A stretch of 64,000 nt of DNA. Source: Acanthaster planci (taxonomy: Eukaryota > Echinodermata > Asteroidea > Valvatida > Acanthasteridae). Under the pieces are notes generated by a model, which saw nothing but the letters and a program-made list of their open reading frames with translations, did no database searches and was not told the origin of the DNA. Positions 43,901 to 55,900 of this stretch are shown here, in pieces (the first letter of the stretch is position 1; every line of letters starts with the position of its first letter). The stretch spans positions 530,012-594,011 of the forward strand of contig NW_019091382.1 in NCBI RefSeq assembly GCF_001949145.1, in the 5' to 3' direction. The position numbers and the translations under genes were made by a program.

Positions 43901-46900
43901 TGAGCATCAGAATGTTCTAATCTATCGCCTGTCATCAGCCGTCGTTGTCCTACCCCTTTCCCCCTCAGCTAGGCTTGACATATCAGCACCTCTCCTGCGA
44001 GAATGTTGTCCACTGTTGCTGCAGTCTCCTCAGAATGGTCACAGATACTCTTAGAAAATGAATCGACAGGCGCAGTCAGATGACAGTAGTAACCATTTTT
44101 CACACTCCCACAAAGTGTTTCCTCCGGGTACATTTTAGCAGGCAATATGCATGTCCATACTTGTCCATTTGATAGTTCCGTATAGAGTTCTTCTAGTACA
44201 TGTACTTCGTCGTTTCCTCAAGAACTTTTCCTGCATTTTACTGGTAGTTTGCCATCTTTAGAACTGTTGTAATGAAGCAAAATCCGAGTTTTGACCAGAT
44301 CTGTACAATAGGTACATGGACAAGGGTCATTCCAGAAATTAGGGGTCCATTTTTTTTTGTGTCCCTGTCACACCTGACATAAGATTTTGTAAGTTCTGAA
44401 CACATTTTCTAATTTCCATGAGTGATGAATTAATGCAAATTACATGTGTACCTGCCAAACAAAAAGTAAAGTTCAGTTTGAAATCAATTCCGTTAATATT
44501 TCCATGTCAAATAACAAAGGTCAGATGTAACAGGGACACCAAAATGTCACACTTTTGGACCCCTAATTTCTGGAATTACCCATGTACACGTATACCATAC
44601 TCTTACCTCTTACATACATAGTAATGTACCGGTATGTACATGTACATGTATGAGATTAACTTCACTGGTCTACGTGTAGGGTACCGAGTACAGTAAGCTC
44701 ACAACAGTTTTGAATACCCCAAATTAAACCAAGCATCCAAAGTGAAGTGGACTATCCACCCACAGCATTTTGTTCAACATGGCCGTCCTCCCTCCCCGGT
44801 GCCATTTCACCTGGATGGGTGGCCAAAAAAAAAAATCACCACGTGCTGGACGAAGTGTTTGAAAATAAATTACTGCAGCCCGTGCCGCCGAATGCCAAAA
44901 CAGATGCAGTGAAGCTGATTTCAGTCGCATGAGGGAGCACATTCACGGGCAGCTGGCACTTTTTAATCAAAATTCAAATCGCCCTTCTTCAGCAGAATGA
45001 TTTCCTGAGAAAAAAAAATGTACTTCCAACACACGTGTGGAAATCATGAAGGCCTATATACCGGTACGGTACCTCTGACCTTTTATTTTTATTTGGTGTT
45101 GAAGAAAAGTAAAGAATTGAGATTGAGCGGTGGTGCACTTCCCAAGCTGGAATTGGACACGGACCCTCGCGCAGGTGAAACAACACAGGAGCACGGCGCG
45201 TGATGTCATGTGGGGAGGGGAGCCGGGTTTTTTTTTTTTTTTCATCAAATTTTTTTATCTCTTTTGGGGCGGACAAGCGGAGTCTAGACAACGCGGTATT
45301 GACCGATGGGCGTTGGTGCAACCGTCTGCATCGGGAATTTGCTGTGAGTTTGAATTCAGACGACGCTGACGATCATTTCGGAAGGGGGAAAGGATTGCTT
45401 TTTGGGGGGTCGGTCTCTCTGGGCCAAATTCTTATTTGCAATGGTAAAATATACATGTACACAAGTCAATCGCTGGAAGCAGAAATTTTATGCATTATTG
45501 ATTCCAGGTGTACTCCAGACAAGGAACATTAACCCTAACCCTCCTCAATCCTTCACCTGTTGGAGGATTGAGGAGGGTTAGGGTTAATCATGCACTTGTA
45601 CAGATGGATACTGTCAATGCATGCATGTAAATAGGAGCGGAAATCATTAAGCACCCGGTGATGCTTGTAAGTTCCCCAATACATAATGTACTTCTTGTAC
45701 CAGCACATAAGTTTTGGTATCAACAAGTTACATGAAGTTTTTACTTTTTGGTGCTTAAGCACTTGGTTTCTTTTTCTTCTTTTTTTGAATGGGGTAAATG
45801 AAAATTGAGAAAAAAAGTGACTCATAATGGTAAGAGTAAACAATTTCCCAGATGAATAAGTCCATCGGGAAAACTTCCCTATCAAAATTTTGCATTTCGT
45901 TTAAGCCACGCAGGGTGAACAATTAAAAATCCAAACGAAACAAAAATCTGCCTGCGTTTGCATCATTTGATTCATGTAGTGGCAAATATCAGTCAATAAA
46001 ATAGCTCTCAATCTTTGTCTGCGTTACTTAATTTATTCAGTTCAAATCACTTCACCCAAAGCTCTACTTCCAATCCAGAGGATTCATTCTCCCAATCAAC
46101 ATTCCTCATTTCACTTTTCTCCCCGAAAAGTCAAGCTTCCTCCCAAGAAGAGCACTGTTGGGTGACCCTGTGTTTCTCTGTCACTGTTGACTGTAAGGGA
46201 AGGTCATCCATGTCATCAGTGCCGGCTCAAATTACCCTCAGGAAATTTGATATCCGTATAACATGCATGTTTTGCAAACCACTCAACACAGGTAATTAAG
46301 TCATTTGAAAAATGACCCCCAAATGACAATCTACCCAGCATGGTAAGGTAATCTACCTCATGAGCAATTAGTGTACCAGTGCATATGTACATGTACCTGT
46401 ACTGAGTCATGTTCAGTGTTTGTGCATGTTTCAAAGGTCAAGTTGAATGGATGAAGGTCTGTGGCAAAACAAATGGCAGTTCTGAGTTTCAATAACACTC
46501 AGTACAGTACAGTTCTGAGTTTCAATAACACTGTGGAAGGTTCACAAGGTGTGCACTTGCAGATGTGGCAGAATGTATGGTAGGCGACGCATTCCCGTCA
46601 TTACTCTACATGAAAAAAAGTTGCGCTCTTTCGGACTTCCTCTCCTTGCAACTTTTTCCCAAGGAGATTTCCATTCACCGACACACATGTTCATGTCCAG
46701 TATGCTTCAGGCCTCCCCCCCTCGGCCTCAGTGCGGCTCTGCAATCTCACCCAGCCGAGAATAACATGCTGTGAAGTTCAAGGTGACGCAGTTTTTCTCT
46801 CTGTAATTTCTAGGGCAAGGTCCACTGATCCTCAGCGAGGAAAGTGAGGCAGGCACGTTCCAGGGGCACGACTAGATCTGCATCAAAGGCTGCCGTACTC

Positions 46901-49900
46901 GTTGCAAGGACCTGAGAACTGAAATCTTGCGTTTACCCCTCACATCAATAAACTTGCTGACTAGAGGAATTTATTTCGATTGAAGCCTTTACATTTCTGC
47001 TTGTATTCACGTGCATTGTGGTTGTACCTTTAATGTGCTTTGGCAAGATTACATGTACCGTACATAGATGGAACGTAGTACGATGGAACGTACGTAGATG
47101 GAACTGGGCTGAGGTGGTACCGATATTGGGACATGTATCCAAGAATGAGATCATGCAAAAACTCTCATTGGTTTTCAAAAGTTTACACTAAACTCAAATT
47201 TGAAATTTGGGTGTTCTGGTGTTGGTATACATGTACATGTAGGGCCCTATATACTGGTGCACAAAACAGAAATGGGGCCAGGCACTTTTTCTCTGTAGGT
47301 ATTTCTCCGTATTTCTGCAAGAGTTCAGTGGCAACAAACGTACATGTACATGTCGGCATACATGTACAGTGTACGGTAGCACTTTTATGTATCTCCTATG
47401 TGTACAAATGATATTCCCTTTTACAGTCCAAATGGACAGAACAACATTTACTGATACATGCACTACATGTACATGTAGGTCACTTTTGACTTTGAAAACC
47501 ACAATGGATATAATTTTTATATGCAAATAAAAATTACTCTGGTTTCTGTCCACTTACATGTACTCATGTACTGTGATTGTATACAGTAGTACACATGAAG
47601 AACCGGTTGTAGAGTGCTTTGAGACGTGGTAAAAATAGAAAAACCATCAGGGAAACATGCCTCTGGTACCATGTAGCATGAAGGTACATGTAACTCTATA
47701 CTGCATATTGTGTTTTGTAAATACCGTAAAGAAAACTATAGGGCACTACCAAAATTGGTCTCATGCAGTCTGTTACTTTGCGAGCTCACATGATGAATCG
47801 TACATTCCACAACTATACAAAATTTGCAATACCTGTACATGTGCTAACAATCTACCGGTACGTTGTTCACTACACACACTCCATCATCATCGGCTATTAT
47901 AAGGAAGTGCATGTCGATTACTCAAGTCAAATTAATTGAGTTGATTCACTTAGCCTGTTGTTGGCCTGTGGTGAAGCTACCTGTGGGCCTTCAGTAAATT
48001 GAGCAATATGAAGGGAAAAATTGCCGCAGCTGTCTGGCCGATTGAAGAAAATTACCGTAGTGTCGCCAGCTGACCAGAAGAGGTTGTGGGAGGAATAAAT
48101 GGTCCCCCCCCCGGTATGATACTGTGTGCAGAGCTGTAAAATAACTTCAGATTGGATCTGAAAAATTTACATTTGGGTCTGCCCTTTCACAGTTTTTCTC
48201 CGAAAAGAACTTGTGAAACCAGGAGATGTACATGTAAGTTATTTAATACATGTACACGTACATCTGGTGATAGCCTGGTGGCCATTTCATGAATTTTGAT
48301 AACGAGCAATGCCAATTTTTGTAATGAGATTGCTCTCCATTAATGATGCAAGCTGCTTTGAAAGGGCATCTTGGGACATGCTCAGATATCAAAAATAAGG
48401 TTAACGACTTGGGTAAAGATTCAGAGGAAGCTACTGTGTAAGAGGTATTGAATGGACTGCCTCCCCCGTGTCCTTCGTTTACTGTTTTAAGTCAGTTGGA
48501 AGTCCTTTCCATTGAAACCTTCATGTACAGGTACATGTAACTGACGACAAACAAAGTTTGTAAAATGCCTGTTTTTTAACTGGTGATTAGATTAAATTTG
48601 GAATGACAGTGGAAGCAATGTCACCTGTATTGTCATCGGGGAAGGGGGGGGATGCGGGAATGTAGATGTGTGAATTTGGCCAAGTACAGATAATGTACAA
48701 TTGACTCTAAAAAGTCCCCGCTCATTTCTCCCTTCGATCCCGACTGTCCCTAACTCTTTGACCCCCCCATTGCGTACATGTACACGTACATGTATGTTGC
48801 TGCGCTTGAATTGCAGCAAGCGTGTAGTTTTTTAATGTAGCCGTCGACCACTGCAAAAATGTTTTGTAGCCAAGAGCAATCTAGTGACTGGAGCCAGCTT
48901 ACTGTGAAAAAAAATCATGGTGTAAAACAAAATTGTAGGATTATGGCCACTTACAATAGTACGAGTGTTTCTGTTGAGAATTCAGTTTTATATAATCAAT
49001 TTAAAAAAACAAAAAATCTAGTCTGAGTCCCACCTTGAACTCTAAAAACACATACATGTACAGTGTACGTACAAGGACCCAGAGATACGGTACAGTACTC
49101 TGATGCCGGTCGTGCTGGTAGTTAGAGCAGTTGAGAAGGGTCACTGCTCGCGTTCACGTACATGTACGTCACGTTCATGCACAAGTACATTGAACACAAC
49201 TTTTTTTCTACATGGCCTGACTTTGTTTTGATTAGAGATGAGGCTCTTTCATCCTGACAAATGATGCATTCATGAGTTAATCGGTATTAATCTGATGAGC
49301 ATCAGATGTCTCCTCAGAACACATGTACCGCTGTGTCTAGTACGTGTACATGTATACAGTAGGTTCCTGTTATTTCACACGCATGTGCCGTACAGGACCT
49401 TTGCAACTAATGATGTACATGTACATGTAACTAAGTTCAGGCATGTTTATTATCTATTTCAAAGATGGATTTGCGCCAGGGAGATGTTAATTAATTTTGG
49501 AGTTTTACCCAGCCCGACGTGTATTTTAACACTGTATACTCAGTGTAAACCCCCGAAGGCTTGTGAAAAAAACCACCAGCGTGCTCGGGTGGGACTCGAA
49601 CCCACGACCTCCTGCCTATTTATTATCCTTTATGTCATGTCTGTGAAAAGGAACCTGCTCTGATTGTTTTTTTGTCATCTGCAGTCACTAATCTATGATT
49701 TAACTGCTAGTGTTTACAATGTTAAACCTGTGTACAAATGAGGAACAAACAGAAGAGATGGAAAAGGGAAATATGTGTACATTGTAAAATGGAAGTGACT
49801 CAATACCACAGTACATGTACGATAAACCAGCTGTGGGGTTTCTACACCTTTTGAAAAAGTGACTTAGACGCAGAGTTGTTATCAAGTCAGTCACAAGTCA

Positions 49901-52900
49901 CTGCAAGTCACTGCAAGTCAGTCACAAGTCACTGCAAATCACTGCAAGTCAGTCACAAGTCACTGCAAGTCCCCACAATTCAGTCACAAGTCACTGCAAG
50001 TCCCCGCAAGTCAGTCACAAGTCACTGCAAGTCCCCGCAAGTCAGTCACAAGTCACTGCAAGTCCCCGCAAGTCAGTCACAAGTCACTGCAAGTCCCCGC
50101 AAGTCAGTCACAAGTCATTCAGCCACAAGTCAATTTGAAAGCTATTCAATGAACTGTGACAAAGGAATTCCTTTGTTGTTGTTCATCTCTTTAGTTCCGC
50201 TCTGACTTGTGAAATGACTCGGGAAATGACTTGTGAGTTGACTTGTAGACTGACTTGTGACTGAAGATCTACATTGTCATTGGCTCCAATATGCCAGTGT
50301 TTATCTGTAAATACAAAGCTATCCAAATAAACAATTTGGAAAGCTTGTTAATAACGTAATGCCCAAAATATCAGCATTGCACTACATGTGTGTACTGATT
50401 CAGAATTTTATTATTTCCTGTTTCTCAAATTTTGTAATTGCAGATGCCCTGTCAGACAAATGGAACTCCCACACAGCAGCCCAGCCCTTCCAAACTCACT
50501 TACAACCAATCAGAAAGCAGCACTCTAGAAGTCAGGTCATGCAGAGGGTCAGAGGTCAGTAGTCTGGCCACCGTCCCAGAAGAGATTGTTTATGATGATG
50601 TGGTCATTCCAGATGACCAGACTGAAGACATTTATGTTGTTCCCAGCTGCCAAGTACAACACAGTGCTCACATAAATAACTCGAACAATACTGGTAAGTC
50701 AGACGTTGGGAACTTGGCAGCGACAGATGACAACATTTACGATGATGTCATACCTCCCAGTATGGCTGCCGTTGACGTGCTCAAACCACAGCAAGGTAAG
50801 AGCAACTCTGAAGCAGAAGGCAATGCAATTATTGACGCCAATGGGAATGCCAAGCCGCGCAAAAGTCGGCCGACAAACCTGGAGATGCCGACCGTGAAAG
50901 TGGCAGCCATTGTGGAAAACAGGAAGCAGCCCGACACGCTGAGCTATGACGCCATGCTGTTGTACGCCGCAGACAACCAGGCAGGGGCCGTCCAGCCAAG
51001 GTACACATCCTCGCCACGGGGCCAGGGCACCAGCCCTCCGGATCCTACCATCTACGAGGTGGAGTGCCTCCCCGGCGGTCCCGGGAACGACCAGCATCCG
51101 AACGGAGGTGAGAGCAGTGTGGACCAAGGGTGGCATGAGAATGAGATATATGAAGGTAGGGTAATTGCTGACTGGGTTACCAGCCAAGCTTGTCTGTCGT
51201 TGACGCACAGTCTGTCATCTTGTTTGGATGTCCGCTGTCATCTCCTCGCTCACCACAGTCTTGTTTCATCAGCATACCCTCTGCCTCTGTATGTATGTGA
51301 CTCTTGCAAGCGGGGTCGTACTCGAGTCCATCATGAGTCCCTTTCCACAAGTCCCTTTCCAGGTCTAGTCACAGGTCCCTTCACACNGGCCAGTCACAAG
51401 TCCCTTCACAAGGCCAGTCACAAGTCCCTTCACAAGGCCAGTCACAAGTCCCTTCACAAGGCCAGTCACAAGTCCCTTCACAAGGCCAGTCACAAGTCCC
51501 TTCACAAGGCCAGTCACAAGTCCCTTTCCAGGTCTAGGCACAGGTCCCTTCACAAGGCCAATCATAAGTCCCTTCACAAGGCCAGTCATAAGTCCCTTCA
51601 CAAGGCCAGTCATAAGTAACAGGGTGAACAATGACAAAAGAATGTTTTCATCACAGTTCATTTGAATAGCTTGTGCATTGGCTTAAGACTGAATGACTTG
51701 TGATGGACTTGCAGGGACTTGTGATGGACTCGAATACAGCGCTGCTTCCAACTTAAACTTTGACCTTCAACCCCAGAAGAGCTGCAGTGGTAGGGGGAGG
51801 TGAAATCTGTCCCTTTCCTTATTTACTTCTGATCACTTTGACCCCTCTCTTTCTTGCTACGATTTTGCAAATTGTTGGTTAACAAATCGGACGGGGGGAG
51901 ACATTAACTATAGAGGTTTTTCACGTGACGCACCGGGTAACATAACGGGCAAAGGCATTTCAGGAAGCATACATGTACCATGTCCATGGAGGCGCATGCA
52001 TCTTTGATACCTGTGCATTTCTGCCAATTTTGTGTATAGCAGAATGTTTAGAGACTCCAAAGGCGTGCGTATTTCCACGCACATCTGTGGAAATTAAATG
52101 CCGACCATCAAAAAATCACATGACTGCAAATCCTCTGTTTCTACTAACATAGTATCTTAATGATTTATGGATGGTAATACGTGTTGTGTCATAAGGCTTT
52201 GTGACATTGTCCACTGATTTGGCCTGGTAATCTTTGCTCAGAATGCATCCTTGGCACATGTAGCCAGCAAAATCGACCAGTGATATGCATCCCTAATAAA
52301 TCTTGACCATGGAACTTTCAGAAAGAGAAAACTAACAGGCTGGGTTGCTGCTTTGAACGGTGCCCAAATTTCCACTGTAAACATCGCAGCATTTTTTCTC
52401 CATCATTTAAGAAGCACTGCTCAGCATCACGCGCTGAGAAAAATATTGCCATCGCTGTCTCATTAAGGATGCGCACATTTCCGGTAACTTCACACGAGCT
52501 TGCGTTTGACTGCAGAAACGTCAAACAATCATATGCTGCAACGCACATACACGCAACCATGGAAACGGAATGCAAGGTTTCTTTCAGAAAAAAAGAATTT
52601 TCTTTCTGTGCTCTGCCAAATGGCCAGTGCGAAACTGATCCGCCATGCTGATCAGTACTGCCATGTGGCAGACATCTATATTTCACCGAGTCACCTGAAG
52701 TGTTCCTGACATCACCACTGGTTTAAATTCAAGTGTGTGTTCTCACTAGCAACTCGGTGCTTCATTGGTGCCTTGTAATAAATGAAGCTACATGTACATG
52801 TACCGGTATATCATCTGTGCAGTGTGCAGTGAGAAAAGGGTCCCAGGTTGAACGTGAAGAAAGGGTTAAAGGTCATTTTTTTCCCTTCTTTTTTAGGTGC

Positions 52901-55900
52901 TTCTAAAAAGTGAGCGAAATCCTGAAATGCCAGTGAACTTAAAGTGTACAGTATTTGGGCCCTTTTGGCTGATTAAAATGGAAGACTTGTACCAAACGAT
53001 TAATTTGAAGCACTGATTAATCTTTTCTGAGTGGTTACGCACTGTGATTTGCTGCAGTGCAGAGCACTCTCATTAAGGTTGTTTTGTCAGGGTTACCCAG
53101 CATGTCAGCATAGTTTAAGTCTAACTCCAGCGTGATTACATCCTTTTCCTCACCAGCTTACGAAGGCGATTATGCCCAGCCCCGCCTGTCCACCCACTTT
53201 GACGCCTTGGAGTGCAGCGGCGAAGACAGTGGTCCCTATGAAGAGCCGAATTTTGACGAGGACGAACAAGGTTTTTTTGTATTATTGCTATTTAATTTCA
53301 ACAGGGTAAAGCCTCATCAGTTACAATCAACTAAATTGGAGTGTGTTGTAAATTAATGCCCGTCATCTGATTGATGAACTGTCGATCACATGACATAGCC
53401 TGTGCCCTGATCGCCGAAAACATTACATGAGAGCCATGCAGTACCCAGTAGTTCTTTTTGGTTGAACAATGAATGCTTGCGGTATAAAAGTTTGATTTTT
53501 GATTGATGCAATCTGGCACTCATTCTTACTGTAAACGATGCCTGTTACATACGGGGTTTTTTTCCTTTTTGGCACGCATGCACTTTTTGAAAAAAAAAGT
53601 GGATTCGAAGACAATGAGCATTGCTTGTTTCAAATGCCCCGACATCAATCTACGTTTTTACATAGGGTGAATTACATAGTGTGCATTGTTGAACTATGTA
53701 ATTATACGTATGAAAACACCGAGGTAGGCAGCAGCAGCAGCCTCTGTGAAGTGTTGGCTAACGTAAAACGGTATTGGACAGTTTTCTAAACATTTTTCAA
53801 ATTGAACGTAAATTCCCAGCCTTATTTCACATGAATTGGCCGATCCGTTCAGTTGGTAGCACAATGTATTTAGTGGCCTTGAGCAAGCTTGAGCAGGTAA
53901 TTATTTGAAAACAAACGAAATGCCAAAATAATAAAAAGCAGCTTCAACAATAATATTCCACCCTCCCACTTTGTGGACAGTTCCAGGAAAATGCACACCT
54001 AGGGATGGTTGCAATTTGTTTGTCCGACGAGCCGACCAACGTCCAAGGAATTTTGAAACTCTCCCAAGACAGCTGAGGAGGGCAGATCTGCAAGGTCTGG
54101 GTTCTTAGATCCATGGATAATTGAGGGCACAGGGAAAAATCCACATGGAATCATTGTTATTGCTTGATCCCTGGAGGGTTGTGGTCGGGCGATGTTTGGT
54201 AGGCTGCGGCGTTTTGAATAACTTGATTTTTACCTGTGTCATCTGTGGGGCTCTGGTTTGGATGTACGGTAAATCTAGGCACAACCTGCTTTTTTTCTTG
54301 TTTTGTTTTTGTCAGGGTGTCGACGTTTTACTCCACTATCATTTGATTGGATTGTTAGATTAGAACTGTAAAACACTGGTCATGCTGGTACACTGGTACC
54401 GTATGTACATGTGAATGGAGACTGGAGAATTGCATTTGCCAATGCTATAACAGTGAGAAATGAGGAACACGTTCTAGGTTTGGGATGAAATCATGGCCCT
54501 TGAATTGCATTTTCCAAATCATTGTTAGTGAAATTCTCTGCCCAAAGTGCAAAACAAGAAGTGTAATAAAAGTACATGTATCCCATCCCTTGAGATGGTT
54601 CAAGATGATAACCCAGCTCTCTGAGGGTTAAACTCTTCATCAGGATCTGAATTTTACTTGTACTCTGGTACATGCATACATGTATATATACACTAATTGA
54701 CCTAAGCAGACCTATTGAAGTCATCTCCTCTCCCAAGCCCCAGACTGAAGGAATTATGTAACACCACCAGGAGCACATGTTCCATTTGCATAATCACTGG
54801 AGCAGAAACACAAAGAACCAAGCCTCAGTCACATTGATGCCAGTTGTTGTGGCGGTCATGCATTCAAAAAGTTTTTTCTCTTCCTGGGAAGAAGACAGCT
54901 GGCCGTAACCTTTAAGGATGGATTTGAAGATGAGAGAGTGAGAAGTACATGTAACAGCTGGTCATCATTCATGGCTTGGGATGGTTCGTCCAGGCAGTGT
55001 GTATTTATGACATTCATCTTGCCTTTCTGTGAACTACATGTACATGCAGTCAGGGAAATTTGGAGTGGATAGTAATGCTGGTAGAGACAGGTCAGCTGTT
55101 AGCATCCAAGGAGGGATGAGCTTTGTGTCAGAAGGTTTGTTTTGTGGGTTGTGGGCCGGCTGGCTTCTCCAAGTGGCAAAGATTGAGATGGGGGGACTCT
55201 TACAGCCAGACCAATGCTCATGGAGCACAGACCACACGAGCCTCACATCATGCCAGATGATCAGAACTGCTTGATTGTGCGGCTAGCGTCTTCAGCTTAG
55301 GGTGATTATCTCAGTGACCAGAGAAAGAGTTGATCCTGCAGTAAGGTACATTTACATTGTACAGGTGCTTCATTTCTATAAGACTGGCCTGTACAATGTA
55401 CACGGGTCCTGTGACAGAGCTGACAACAGGTAACTGTATTTCAAGCGTCTCAGTTTTTGTGAAGGAAGCATCCGTGCGGCGATACTTATTAAAAAAAGTT
55501 TGTAGCAAGTAAGGCCTCAGGGATCAAGCCAAGTTATTTTGTCACACTTTTGTCTGGATATTGCCATGGCAAGTCGCTTTCATCGCGAGATCTGGGTGGA
55601 CATGGATCCCCAGGTCATGCACGAGTTTCAGTGCCTTCTGTCGGAGTATGTCATCGTGTCGCCGGGTGTGGCGCAAGAGGAGATATGCCGTGTGCGGTGG
55701 GATGCATTTCTTGACACAACAGGTACATGTTCTTGCAGAAAGTTTTCTTGGGGTGGATTTGGTGATCCTCAACTTGGCAAGTTGCCAGAAAAGGTACCAA
55801 GCACATGTATGCAAACTACTGAAGCTAGAAACCTCATTGAAAATCTGTTCAGAAAGTGGGCTATTTTGGCCATCAAGGAAAGGATGCGCATAGCGTTTGG

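Larger units (their letters stand above)
41000..50443. other. ARHGEF10-like intron 1
   Basis: 9.4 kb without a convincing exon. Contains MITE C (44324-44581), hairpin E (45529-45587), a SINE fragment (49505-49640), a fold-back element (49883-50263) and many TACATGTA palindromes. Confidence 0.55.

Noticed and set aside
45529-45587. Telomere-like CCCTAA/TTAGGG steps
   Set aside because: Only two steps on each arm of a perfect TTAA-bounded hairpin; a small MITE fits better than telomeric DNA.
49876-50205. Open frame with repeated SQVTASPRKS
   Set aside because: Read through a 31-bp tandem array that shifts frame each unit; no splice context or homology.
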